Positions 27,895 to 36,487 of a stretch of 64,000 nt of DNA are shown here, piece by piece. This stretch comes from Bacteroidales bacterium CF (GTDB lineage Bacteria > Bacteroidota > Bacteroidia > Bacteroidales > UBA932): contig CP006772.1 of NCBI GenBank assembly GCA_000473305.1, forward strand, positions 1,488,001-1,552,000, written 5' to 3'. Position 1 is the stretch's first letter. Each line of letters begins with the position of its first letter. Both the position numbers and the translations under genes were made by a program. Below the pieces are notes generated by a model. It did not search any database and was not told the origin of the DNA. It was given only the letters and a program-made list of their open reading frames with translations.

Positions 27895-28629
27895 TTACAA
27901 AACTCTCACAACCTTAAAATTTATTCCGGCTTTTCGTGCCTGAGAGTGTTGAAACTTCCTCATAATCCGGAATAGCTTGCCATCTTTCAGCAATCTTGCT
28001 CCTGTCTGGTGAAACCAGAATGGAACATCTGCCTCAACACATTGTTGCCTGATGTCAAGTATCCAATTATAGTCACAAATCCTGGCATCATTACCGGACT
28101 CCCCGCCGACCGAAACCTCCTCGATTTTGCCTGGATCCAGGTATTTTCTGAGATCAATTGCCTCCAGCAACGGAGCACACACAATCAACTCATGTCTGAT
28201 TGGAAGTTTTAAATAAATAGGCAACCGATAGTCCGCCATTGGCTGATTCTCTACAGTACATGCTATAGCAACATTTTCATAACCCTCTCCCCAATCATCC
28301 GGCAGAGATACATAAAACCTGTCAACCCGCTTTGTAATTATGAAGAACTTAAGATCTGACCTCTCTTTTATCATATTCCATGCTTCCCTTCTCCATTCAT
28401 CCGCTCCCTCCACAAAAAAATCAGAGGTAAAGCAGGTGTAAACCATCTCCCCTGATGGAATCCTGTAACTTTTATCCCTTTTCCGTTTAACCGGAAGATT
28501 AAAATTAGCAGTTTTTGTTACAACACAACTCACTTTTCCATGTCTTTCATCTTGTCTGTAAACATAACAATACTTACAGCCGGGGCTTATCTTCCGGCAA
28601 CCGTGCCATAAATTCCAGGAAACAGACAT
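27895..28629 (-). CDS. DUF5131 (phage Gp37/Gp68-like) family protein, probable radical SAM fold
   Basis: A 244-residue protein of the DUF5131 family. The opening MSVSWNLWHGCRKISPGCKYCYVYRQD has three cysteines spaced like an iron-sulfur site (Cys11, Cys18, Cys21), and SVGGESG and FWFHQTG motifs follow. Such proteins are found in phages and many bacterial genomes; their reaction is unknown, but the cysteine pattern and fold features suggest a radical SAM-like enzyme. It stands alone, divergent from the pentapeptide gene. It starts at the ATG at 28629. Confidence 0.8.
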   Translation of the reverse strand: MSVSWNLWHGCRKISPGCKYCYVYRQDERHGKVSCVVTKTANFNLPVKRKRDKSYRIPSGEMVYTCFTSDFFVEGADEWRREAWNMIKERSDLKFFIITKRVDRFYVSLPDDWGEGYENVAIACTVENQPMADYRLPIYLKLPIRHELIVCAPLLEAIDLRKYLDPGKIEEVSVGGESGNDARICDYNWILDIRQQCVEADVPFWFHQTGARLLKDGKLFRIMRKFQHSQARKAGINFKVVRVL

Positions 28630-28695
28630 TTTTTTTGCTTAAATGTACTACATTTTCCGAATTTGGGTAATTCACTGCTCAAAAACGTCAATATA

Positions 28696-28727
28696 TTGGA
28701 TAAAAACCAATTGAGATATTATCTTTG
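28696..28727 (+). promoter_or_regulatory. Promoter of the pentapeptide-repeat gene
   Basis: TTG at 28696-28698 and TATCTTTG at 28720-28727 are 21 bases apart, a good match to the Bacteroidota promoter. The start codon is at 28733, so transcription would begin about one or two bases before it and the message would be leaderless or nearly so. Confidence 0.65.
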
Positions 28728-28732
28728 CTACT

Positions 28733-29323
28733 ATGATTAGTAATTATATAGCTGATAAAAGCTTCGAGAAAACAGACTTCAGACTTGTAGGGTTACCCTC
28801 AGGAGAGTATGAGGCTTGCCGTTTTATTGGTTGTGATTTTTCAGAATGTGATTTTTCAAACTTTTTATTTACTGATTGTGAGTTCCTTGATAGCAACCTG
28901 AGCCTTGTAAAACTGATCTTTACCGGATTCAGAGATGTCAGATTCACCGGTTGCAAGATGATCGGACTCCATTTTGACCAGTGCAACGATTTCGGACTCT
29001 CATTTTCATTTGACAAATGTGTTCTTGATCAATCTGTTTTCTTCAGAAAAAAGTTAAAGAAGAGCATTTTCAAAAATTGCCAGTTAAAAGAGAGCGACTT
29101 TTCTGAATGTGATCTTTCAGGCAGCGTCTTTGAAAACTGCAACTTGTCGGGCTCTATATTTGACAACACAAATCTCGAGATGGCTGACTTCATGTCTGCC
29201 TATAACTTTTCTATTGATCCTGAGCAAAACAAAATAAAAAAGGCAAGGTTCTCACGTCAGAATATCGAGGGACTTTTAAATAAATATAATTTATTGATAG
29301 ATAATAAATATTCAAGTAAATGA
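28733..29323 (+). CDS. Pentapeptide-repeat protein
   Basis: A 196-residue protein built of tandem pentapeptide repeats, with runs such as CDFSECDFSNFLF (about 34-46) and SDFSECDLSGSVF (about 120-132). These repeats fold into a right-handed quadrilateral beta helix. Qnr and MfpA, about 190-220 residues long, mimic DNA and protect gyrase, and the length here is similar, but without a structural comparison the resemblance is only general. The stop overlaps the following membrane-protein start by 4 bases, so the two are coupled. Cysteines are frequent at the outward positions. Confidence 0.85.
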   Translation: MISNYIADKSFEKTDFRLVGLPSGEYEACRFIGCDFSECDFSNFLFTDCEFLDSNLSLVKLIFTGFRDVRFTGCKMIGLHFDQCNDFGLSFSFDKCVLDQSVFFRKKLKKSIFKNCQLKESDFSECDLSGSVFENCNLSGSIFDNTNLEMADFMSAYNFSIDPEQNKIKKARFSRQNIEGLLNKYNLLIDNKYSSK

Positions 29324-29976
29324 AAAACGCAAAACACATCTTAATACTCTTCTTTGTCATACTATTGTCTATAATGATGGTAGCAAGCAGAGTATACACA
29401 ATTAAGGAAACTCTCACACTTATTGTTTCCTGCTCATTATTTCTATATCTTATCTATATTTTCAGAGCATTTTTCACTCCTGGTCCTTGGGCTTATAATA
29501 ACAGGTTTTATATTGAAGGTCTTTTTTTATGCATTTTTTGTGTATTTATACCATTGATAACTAAGAAATCTCCGATAACGGCAACACATATAATTTTGGC
29601 ATTATCTTTAGGAATTGCCGGCGGTATAATATCAGGATATTTTTCTAAATTGGATTACCTTAAGAAATGTGCCCGTATAAAAGTTGATGAATCTGTTCTT
29701 AAAGAGGCGAAACTTGAAAGTTGGGCTGTTTTTCTTGATCAGGGAGGAGATATTGAAGGAAGGATGATTCTTACAGATGGAAAGTTATATTTCGCGCCAA
29801 TCTTTATTGCAACTCCGATTAGAGAGTATACCCTGGATGATTCTGTCAATGTTATTGTGACATATAAATATGGCCTCCCTATCGGATTTTCAATCAACAA
29901 TGATTGTTATAAGATAAACTATACCAGGCTATGGATAAAAGAAATAAGCAAGATAACACATAGAAACTTTTTATAA
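29320..29976 (+). CDS. Membrane protein with C-terminal GRAM-like domain
   Basis: A 218-residue protein with about four transmembrane segments in residues 8-115 and a cytoplasmic C-terminal domain (about 130-218). The stretch EGRMILTDGKLYFAP and the beta pattern after it recall GRAM or PH-like domains, which bind lipids or proteins, but this is a weak resemblance. It is coupled by an ATGA overlap to the pentapeptide-repeat gene and followed 8 bases later by the nitroreductase gene. I do not recognise a characterised homologue. Confidence 0.6.
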   Translation: MKNAKHILILFFVILLSIMMVASRVYTIKETLTLIVSCSLFLYLIYIFRAFFTPGPWAYNNRFYIEGLFLCIFCVFIPLITKKSPITATHIILALSLGIAGGIISGYFSKLDYLKKCARIKVDESVLKEAKLESWAVFLDQGGDIEGRMILTDGKLYFAPIFIATPIREYTLDDSVNVIVTYKYGLPIGFSINNDCYKINYTRLWIKEISKITHRNFL

Positions 29977-29984
29977 GAGGTACA

Positions 29985-30518
29985 ATGGAATTCTCAGAAC
30001 TAGTCAAAATAAGGCAAAGCGACAGGAAATACTCAGACAAGCCTGTTGAAAAGGAGAAAATATTACAATGTCTGGAGACAACCAGGTTGTCTCCATCTGC
30101 AAATAACTCTCAACCATGGAAATTTATTGTCATTGATGAACACAATCTTAAAGAGATGGTTGCATCAAGCGCTTCCGGTTTGGGAATGAACAGATTCACT
30201 CACCAGGCACCGGTAATAGTGGCTGTAGTCCTTGAAAAGATGAATGGGATGGCACGCATTGGCAGTGCAATCAAGAATAAGGATTATTCATTGATTGATA
30301 TCGGCATAGCCGTGAACCAGTTTTGTCTTCAGGCCGCCGAACTCGGCCTTGGGACATGCATCATAGGCTGGTTTGACGAGAAAAAAATAAAGAAATTGCT
30401 TGGTGTAGAAAGGAAGAAACGCGTTCCGCTGTTGATTACAGTCGGTTACTCAATGGCCGGGAGACGCGAGAAAAACAGAAAACCGGCTGAAGTAATTAGC
30501 AGCTGGAATCAATATTAA
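29985..30518 (+). CDS. Nitroreductase family protein
   Basis: A 177-residue FMN-dependent nitroreductase-fold protein. The opening FSELVKIRQSDRKYSDKPV, then SPSANNSQPWKFIVI and a glycine-rich AAELGLGTCIIGWFDE, are typical. Such enzymes reduce nitro compounds, quinones or enones using NAD(P)H. It is in the same run as the pentapeptide and membrane genes. The VOC gene starts 2 bases after its stop. Substrate unknown. Confidence 0.9.
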   Translation: MEFSELVKIRQSDRKYSDKPVEKEKILQCLETTRLSPSANNSQPWKFIVIDEHNLKEMVASSASGLGMNRFTHQAPVIVAVVLEKMNGMARIGSAIKNKDYSLIDIGIAVNQFCLQAAELGLGTCIIGWFDEKKIKKLLGVERKKRVPLLITVGYSMAGRREKNRKPAEVISSWNQY

Positions 30519-30519
30519 T

Positions 30520-30903
30520 ATGAAAATAGAACATATCGCAATATGGACTGAGAACCTTGAACTTCTCAAAGATTTCTATATTAAGCATTTCGGATGTCGT
30601 GTCTCTGACAGATACGAAAACCCCTCAAAACAGTTTGCATCTTACTTTCTATCATTTGAAGAGGGAGCAAGAATAGAGATTATGACCCGTAGCGGGATAA
30701 AGAGTAATCAAGAGCCTCCTGTGTCGGGATTAGCCCATTTTGCTATTATGGTTGATTCAAGAGATAGTGTTGATAGCTTCACTTCTCAAGTGCAACTAGA
30801 CGGTGTAACTATTGCCGGATACCCCCGTGTTACCGGGGACGGATACTATGAAAGTGTGATTCTGGATCCGGACGGCAATCAAATAGAGATAGTTGCAAAA
30901 TAA
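30520..30903 (+). CDS. VOC (glyoxalase/bleomycin resistance) superfamily protein
   Basis: A 127-residue protein with two beta-alpha-beta-beta-beta units of the vicinal oxygen chelate fold. The first metal ligand is expected at His5 (MKIEHIAIW), a second histidine at LAHFAIMV and a glutamate at NQIEIVAK. It may be a lyase, an isomerase or a binding protein. It directly follows the nitroreductase gene. A promoter for the sigma factor lies just after it. Confidence 0.88.
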   Translation: MKIEHIAIWTENLELLKDFYIKHFGCRVSDRYENPSKQFASYFLSFEEGARIEIMTRSGIKSNQEPPVSGLAHFAIMVDSRDSVDSFTSQVQLDGVTIAGYPRVTGDGYYESVILDPDGNQIEIVAK

Positions 30904-30937
30904 TCAATAAAGGACCTTTTTTCTAAATTTTTCCCAT

Positions 30938-30969
30938 TTTGTCAATTCAAACATTAATTTATAAGTTTG
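30938..30969 (+). promoter_or_regulatory. Promoter of the sigma-factor gene
   Basis: TTTG at 30938-30941 and TAAGTTTG at 30962-30969 are 20 bases apart, an exact match to the Bacteroidota consensus. Transcription should start near 30,973, so a TTG there is not the start codon; the ATG at 31012 is preferred. Confidence 0.7.
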
Positions 30970-31011
30970 TAATTGGCAATTTGTGTTATTTCTCATTTTC
31001 TGAAATTGACA

Positions 31012-31542
31012 ATGGAAGAATTTATCGCAGGAATCAATAAGAGGGAAGAAAAATCTTGGGGTATCCTTTTTGATTTTTATTATGCTCCATTATGTGCCTA
31101 TGCGGAAAAATTCCTTCGCAATCACGCCCTTGCTGAAGATATAGTTCAAGAGACTCTTATAAAAATATGGACATCTTCCAGTATATTTGACAATAAGCGC
31201 CATCTCACATTATACCTGTACAAAGCCATATATAATAATTCCATCTGCTATCTCCGCTCTAACAGGGAATCAACAGAAATCAACAGTACCATTGAAAATT
31301 GGAGTGATACTGATTTTGCTGCGACTGTCAAAGAAGAGTTGTTCCGCCGTCTCTATGAAGAAATCCAGAAGCTGCCGGAACAAAGACGCAGAATAATTTT
31401 ATTGAGTATAGACGGCAAATCCGGAAAAGAGATTGCGGAATTACTTAAAATCAGTCCCAACACCGTTAAAGGACAGAAATCTAAAGCCTTGGAAGCTCTT
31501 AGACGTAATACTAAAAATACCCCTTTAATTTTTCTTCTCTAA
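31012..31542 (+). CDS. FecI-like extracytoplasmic-function RNA polymerase sigma factor
   Basis: A 176-residue ECF sigma factor. Region 2 (about residues 10-75, with HALAEDIVQETLIKIW) binds core and the -10 element; region 4 (about 110-165, with LPEQRRRIILLSIDGKSGKE) contains the helix-turn-helix. I start it at the ATG at 31012, 39 bases inside a longer frame whose upstream TTG coincides with the predicted transcription start. It is followed by a FecR anti-sigma gene and a SusC receptor with a signalling (STN) domain, the standard arrangement for polysaccharide or metal uptake control in this phylum. Confidence 0.92.
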   Translation: MEEFIAGINKREEKSWGILFDFYYAPLCAYAEKFLRNHALAEDIVQETLIKIWTSSSIFDNKRHLTLYLYKAIYNNSICYLRSNRESTEINSTIENWSDTDFAATVKEELFRRLYEEIQKLPEQRRRIILLSIDGKSGKEIAELLKISPNTVKGQKSKALEALRRNTKNTPLIFLL

Positions 31543-31566
31543 AAAGAGAGTTTTTTTTCTCTTTTT
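31541..31566 (+). terminator. Possible weak terminator/attenuator after the sigma gene
   Basis: AAAAAGAG (31541-31548) can pair with CTCTTTTT (31559-31566), followed by more T residues. The AT-rich stem is weak, so it is more likely a partial attenuator than a full stop between the sigma and anti-sigma genes. Confidence 0.35.
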
Positions 31567-31627
31567 TTTCATTTCGGATAATACTTTTATTCGCTTTTTT
31601 CATATTATCACTAAACACTACGAAAGA

Positions 31628-32725
31628 ATGTCAGAAGAAACTAGATTTTACGATGCTCTTCAATCAATTATTAATGATGAAGACCAAACTGTAAAACAAT
31701 TGGAGGAGGTGAGAGAACTTTATCATAGAGGAGATGCATCTGTCGAATTAAATCGATATCACTCTTATGATAAGGAAAAGGCCTATTTGGTGTTTCAGAA
31801 GCGGACACGCAAAAAGAGCAAAAACAAGGTTATCCGCTTGTCGTGGTCTATAGCAGCAGCTACTGCTATCCTGATTGGCATTATTATTCCTTTCATCGGG
31901 CAACAAGATAGGCCGGCTCCGTCTCCAATATCTCAGCAATCTGCTATCCCGGCCCTTTCTGATTCACTACCACGCATAAAATTGGCCAGCGGAGAAATTA
32001 TTGAAATACCCGATACCTGCAACTCTATAAATGTGCAAGTTGTTAATGCAACAATAAATAACAGCACAATTCAACTAAACGGCATTAGTGACAATACTTC
32101 TGCCATAGAGATGAATGAAATAATTATAACACGGGGAAGACAATACAGAATAACTCTGGAAGATGGTACCACCGTATGGATGAATTCCGAATCTTCTTTA
32201 CGTTTCCCGAATAGATTTACAAAATCGAGAGATGTAGAAATAAAAGGTCAGGCATTTTTTGAGGTAACAAAGGATGGCAGGCCTTTTAGAGTAACATGTC
32301 CGACAGGAACAGTAACTGTATTAGGAACCTCATTCGACATAAAGAGTTATGATGGCGAGTCAACACTGATTACACTGGTCAAAGGTAAACTTAAGTTTGC
32401 TGATGCATCTGCAGAAGTAACTCTTAAACCGGGTGAACAGGTATGCCAGACAGAAGATGGTCTCATGGTTTCTGTTGTTAATACACATCGCTTCACAGCA
32501 TGGAAAGATGGTTTAATATATTTTGACGACAACCTGGAAAATGTCATGAGAAATATTGAGAGGATATATGACGTTAAAGTGATATATAGCGATGAAGGCT
32601 ACAAGCAGATCAGGTTTATCGGTGAGTGCTCCAGATTCCAAACCATTGATGAATTCATGAAGTTACTAAGCCTTACACAAGAATTTAACTATGAAATTAA
32701 CGGGAATATTGTCAAAATCGAGTGA
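31628..32725 (+). CDS. FecR family anti-sigma factor
   Basis: A 365-residue inner-membrane regulator. One transmembrane segment lies at about 70-93. The FecR domain (about 170-265) follows, with TVWMNSESSLRFPNRF and GQAFFEVTKDG, and a DUF4974-type C-terminal domain (about 290-365) begins at LIYFDDNLENVM. It would hold the FecI-like sigma factor until a signal from the outer-membrane receptor arrives. It is 85 bases after the sigma gene and 78 before the SusC gene. Confidence 0.93.
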   Translation: MSEETRFYDALQSIINDEDQTVKQLEEVRELYHRGDASVELNRYHSYDKEKAYLVFQKRTRKKSKNKVIRLSWSIAAATAILIGIIIPFIGQQDRPAPSPISQQSAIPALSDSLPRIKLASGEIIEIPDTCNSINVQVVNATINNSTIQLNGISDNTSAIEMNEIIITRGRQYRITLEDGTTVWMNSESSLRFPNRFTKSRDVEIKGQAFFEVTKDGRPFRVTCPTGTVTVLGTSFDIKSYDGESTLITLVKGKLKFADASAEVTLKPGEQVCQTEDGLMVSVVNTHRFTAWKDGLIYFDDNLENVMRNIERIYDVKVIYSDEGYKQIRFIGECSRFQTIDEFMKLLSLTQEFNYEINGNIVKIE

Positions 32726-32803
32726 CCAAAGGAATGCGCGCTTCTGAAATCATTTCATTGACAAATTTCTGTTCCTAATTTATTACACCTAACAAAAAAC
32801 AAG

Positions 32804-35680
32804 ATGAAAATAATTGACTTCATTCATCTAAGGCCATTATTGTGTCGTGCCAGAACAAAATGTTTTGTCATAACGTTGTGCCTTACTTGCTTCTTCGCAT
32901 TACCTTCTCTTGCTCAAAGCCAGAGATATTCGGGAATATTTAAAAATGAAAAAGTTCGTGTTGTACTAGAATCGGTACAAAAAAGTACCGGAGTTAAATT
33001 TGTATATAACGCGGCATTGATAAACAACAGCACAATTGTAACCATCACTGCAGAAAACGAGACTGTTGACAATTCTTTACGACGTGTCCTTAATCCACTG
33101 GGACTCGAGTTCATATGGCAAGATGGTGTAGCTGTTATCAGACGCAAGAATGTTAACAACAGCAAAAAAATTAACATATCGGGATATGTGACTGATACCG
33201 AAAAAGAACCACTGGCCGGAGTTAATGTTGTGGTAGCAGGAACTACTATCGGCGTTATTACCGACTCTCAGGGTAAATATGTTATATCGGCCAATCAGGA
33301 TTGTGTCATGAAGTTCAGCTTTATTGGTATGGAGTCACAGTTCGTTCCTTGTAACAATCGTGAAATTATTGATGTTGTTATGAAGGAAGACATGAGGGTT
33401 ATGAATGATGCAGTTGTCACAGGTTATCAGACAATTAACCGCAATCAACTAACATCTTCTATAACCACAATAAAAATGGACGAGATCAAAACACCAGGGG
33501 TGACAACACTTGACCAAATGCTTGAAGGGCGTGTTCCAGGCATGATTTTTATGAAAAATTCAGGTCAGGTCGGAGCTGCTCCAAAATTACGTATCCGTGG
33601 TACTTCAACAATTCTTGGTAATCGTGAGCCACTATGGGTTTTAGATGGCATTGTCTTAGCTGATCCGGTTAATGTAGACCCACAGCAGATTAACGACCCC
33701 GACTTTGTAAATTTATTGGGAAATGCCATTTCCGGTCTAAACCCAGATGACATTGAACAAATTGACGTGTTGAAAGATGCCTCAGCAACTGCACTTTATG
33801 GAGCAAAAGCAGGTAACGGTGTTATTGTAATCTCCACAAAAAAAGGTAAATCAGGGAGACCTACAATTTCCTATTCCGGAACAACTACATACACACGTCG
33901 TCCTCAGTACTCCGACCGTTCTATCTATATGATGAACTCGGCAGAAAGAATGGATGTATCAAAAGAACTTGTTGACCGTAAGATGTACTACAACAATGTA
34001 TCTCAATGGTCCGGTTATGAGCAGGCTCTTCAAGATTACTACAGAGGTAAAATCACCTATGCCGAGTTCAAGAGCCAGAGTGATTACTATGCCTCAATAA
34101 ATACCGATTGGCTTGGAATGTTATGTAGAAATGCAATCTCACACAACCATACATTGAGCCTCTCGGGAGGAACCGCCAACATCAAGTATTATGCATCATT
34201 AGGTTACTCAAACGAGAATGGAGTTATAAAAAGCGAAAAGAGTAACAGGTACTCAACAACACTTAATGTAACAGCAAATTACGATAAGTTCAATGTTCAG
34301 TTCTCCTTATTGGGAAACTATTCTGAAAGAGTCTATATTCCTGCAGATTTGGGTGTTATGAACTATGCATACAATATGAGCAGGACTATGCCTGCATATA
34401 ATGAAGATGGGAGTCCTTTTTACTATCCCAAAGCGAATACAACAGGAATGATTATTTATAATTATAATATTATGAATGAGATTAATAATTGTGAGGATTC
34501 ATCCAAAGGAAACGGATTGAACATGCGTACCCAGATTCGCTATAACGTATTACCATCTTTGAATATTGACGGGTTGCTCTCATATGGTATCACAAACAAT
34601 ACAAGAGAGACATATTATACCAAAAACTCATATTATGTATTCAACTTGAGAGGAGACCAAACGGAGCGTTGGGACCAATGTCCGGTAGGCGGGGAATTTA
34701 GCCGTAATGAGAGCACTAATCATAGTTATACCGCTAGATTACAGGCAAATTACTCTAAATTGTTCGGAACACATCAGAGTCACCTGGTATCCGCTTCAGC
34801 TGGTATTGAGGTAAAATCTAACGAGAATAAAGCTTTTGATATTACACGCAGAGGTTATTTCAATGAATTTGGTGGGTATTTCGATGCAGTCCCTACAAAA
34901 TACAGCGGCTATTACGGTCAATGGATGTCGACCAAGAAAGCGCTCGGCATCAATACACGCCAACTCAACAATGAATTGTCATGGTATGCCACAGCCGGAT
35001 ACGGGTGGAAAGACAGATATATATTCAATGTGCATATTAGAGGTGAGCAATCTAATCTGTTCGGTTCCAGGGCAAATAGTGAGTTTATGCCGATATGGGC
35101 TGTATCAGGGCGTTGGAATATGAAAAAAGATATATTGAAAAATATCTCATGGATCGATGATATTGCCTTACGTGCATCTTGGGGATGGCAGGGAAATATG
35201 TTGCCGGGACAAACTTCGCGCATGATCATGCAGATGTCAACTCTTAACAATCCTGTATTCAATTCGGGATATGCAACTATATCAAAATATCCAAACCCGG
35301 ATTTAAGGTGGGAACGAACATCCTCAAGCAACCTTTCGGTAGATTTTGCTTTATTTCAAAATAAAGTCAGAGGTTCGGTCTCATACTTCTATAAACATAC
35401 CAGCGATGCCTTTCTTACAAAAACTATATCTGAAATCAATGGTATAAATCAATATGTCGTTAATGGTGGTACTCTTGAAAACCAGGGTTTTGAATTGGCT
35501 CTTAGTTTCACTCCGATAGATAACGCTAATCTTGGTGGTTCTTCCCGCGGGTTTGTATGGCGAGTTGATCCCCAAATAGGTCAGATATTGAAAATATATC
35601 GTTTACCAACAGAATGGGTCAGACAATCACACTCTCACAGGTGGCCGATATCTCAGAGAGTGAAAGCCCGTCAATGCTGA
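32804..35680 (+). CDS. SusC/RagA-like TonB-dependent receptor, truncated and fused to foreign DNA
   Basis: This 958-residue frame has a long signal region (cleavage near LAQSQ about residue 39), an STN signalling domain (about 42-115), a carboxypeptidase-regulatory domain (about 124-205), the plug (VVTGYQTINRN, about 205-345) and most of a SusC beta barrel. From residue 930 (codon at 35591) the family sequence breaks off after WRVDPQIGQIL; the last 29 residues do not look like SusC. In another frame the same DNA encodes the tail of an RND pump. The last barrel strands and the usual SusD partner are missing, so the receptor is probably non-functional, unless the join is an assembly error. Confidence 0.85.
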   Translation: MKIIDFIHLRPLLCRARTKCFVITLCLTCFFALPSLAQSQRYSGIFKNEKVRVVLESVQKSTGVKFVYNAALINNSTIVTITAENETVDNSLRRVLNPLGLEFIWQDGVAVIRRKNVNNSKKINISGYVTDTEKEPLAGVNVVVAGTTIGVITDSQGKYVISANQDCVMKFSFIGMESQFVPCNNREIIDVVMKEDMRVMNDAVVTGYQTINRNQLTSSITTIKMDEIKTPGVTTLDQMLEGRVPGMIFMKNSGQVGAAPKLRIRGTSTILGNREPLWVLDGIVLADPVNVDPQQINDPDFVNLLGNAISGLNPDDIEQIDVLKDASATALYGAKAGNGVIVISTKKGKSGRPTISYSGTTTYTRRPQYSDRSIYMMNSAERMDVSKELVDRKMYYNNVSQWSGYEQALQDYYRGKITYAEFKSQSDYYASINTDWLGMLCRNAISHNHTLSLSGGTANIKYYASLGYSNENGVIKSEKSNRYSTTLNVTANYDKFNVQFSLLGNYSERVYIPADLGVMNYAYNMSRTMPAYNEDGSPFYYPKANTTGMIIYNYNIMNEINNCEDSSKGNGLNMRTQIRYNVLPSLNIDGLLSYGITNNTRETYYTKNSYYVFNLRGDQTERWDQCPVGGEFSRNESTNHSYTARLQANYSKLFGTHQSHLVSASAGIEVKSNENKAFDITRRGYFNEFGGYFDAVPTKYSGYYGQWMSTKKALGINTRQLNNELSWYATAGYGWKDRYIFNVHIRGEQSNLFGSRANSEFMPIWAVSGRWNMKKDILKNISWIDDIALRASWGWQGNMLPGQTSRMIMQMSTLNNPVFNSGYATISKYPNPDLRWERTSSSNLSVDFALFQNKVRGSVSYFYKHTSDAFLTKTISEINGINQYVVNGGTLENQGFELALSFTPIDNANLGGSSRGFVWRVDPQIGQILKIYRLPTEWVRQSHSHRWPISQRVKARQC

Positions 35681-36354
35681 GCCGCTATGACAAGATGCCA
35701 TCGGCAATGATAAGCGGCAACCTTGTGGGAAAGACAATCGGAACAGTAGGTACCGAGATCAAAGAGCGTCTGGCAAAGATTGACAAACCGGCCGGCGTCA
35801 ATGTAGTATATTCCGGCCAGATGGATATGCAGAGCAAGTCTTTCTCAAGTATGGGTATAGCACTTCTTGCATCAATTATTTTCATGTATCTGATAATGGT
35901 AATGTTATACGACAGTTATGTCTATCCTATGGTTGTTATGGCCTCACTGCCTCTGTCCATTATCGGAGCTCTGCTTGCTCTGGCACTTGCAGGGAAGAGT
36001 CTGAGTATGTTCTCAATAATGGGTATTATCATGTTGATGGGACTTGTAGCCAAAAACGCGATACTTGTCGTCGATTTTGCCAATAATATGCAGAAAAGCG
36101 GACATAGTGCAATTGAGTCGATCAAGGAGGCCACATCAGTACGTTTCAGGCCTATTCTCATGACAAACCTTGCTCTGATTGTGGGTTTGCTTCCACTTGC
36201 CCTTGCAACAGGTCCCGGTGCAGAATGGAAAACGGGTCTGGGATGGGTACTTGTAGGAGGTCTGACAAGCTCTATGTTCCTCTCACTGTTGGTTGTCCCG
36301 GTTATTTATATACTGCTGGATAAAGTAGTCTATAAATTCAAAAAAGGGAAATAG
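35581..36354 (+). pseudogene. C-terminal fragment of an RND (AcrB/HAE1-type) efflux permease
   Basis: The frame continuous from about 35569 encodes NRMGQTITLSQVADI and then the last quarter of an RND inner-membrane transporter: pore/periplasmic end, then five to six transmembrane helices, with LMGLVAKNAILVVDFANN and RPILMTNLALIVGLLPLA diagnostic. RND permeases are about 1040 residues; only about 250 are here, and no native start is present. The nearest ATG (35614) lies well inside the domain. It begins where the SusC gene breaks off, so the two halves were joined by deletion or assembly. I score it as a fragment, not a working pump. Confidence 0.85.
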
Positions 36355-36381
36355 AAAAAAGGTTTGCTTTAAATTTCAATC

Positions 36382-36419
36382 AAGCAGCCGGAAGAGGATT
36401 ACTCCACTTCCGGCTGCTT
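36382..36419 (+). terminator. Terminator-like hairpin after the RND fragment
   Basis: AAGCAGCCGGAAG (36382-36394) pairs perfectly with CTTCCGGCTGCTT (36407-36419) over 13 bases with a 12-base loop. No long T-run follows, so it may be a weak terminator or RNA end. Confidence 0.65.
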
Positions 36420-36487
36420 CACTATTCACTATTTTCACTATTCACTTTTCACTTTTCACTAATCACTTTTCACTAATCACTATCAAC
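36420..36487. repeat. Degenerate low-complexity repeat (TTCACT-type)
   Basis: TTCACT, TCACTATT and TTTTCACTAATCAC recur irregularly between the RND fragment and mnmA. The units are 7-14 bases, imperfect and without unique spacers. It lies next to the disrupted SusC/RND region. Confidence 0.7.

Noticed and set aside
28733-29323. Qnr quinolone-resistance gene
   Set aside because: Pentapeptide repeats and length agree, but without loops or alignment to Qnr the specific call is not supported.
30973-31011. Extended start of the sigma factor at a TTG
   Set aside because: The TTG lies at the predicted transcription start, and the ATG at 31012 gives the usual N-terminus.
35614-36354. Complete small transporter gene
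   Set aside because: The sequence is only the last quarter of an RND permease, and the ATG lies inside a conserved domain.
17276-36360. Integrated mobile element or genomic island with defined ends
   Set aside because: The region is AT-richer and accessory, but I see no integrase, transposase, tRNA or attachment repeats.
36420-36487. CRISPR array
   Set aside because: Repeats are 7-14 bases, imperfect, without spacers of uniform length, and no cas genes are near.
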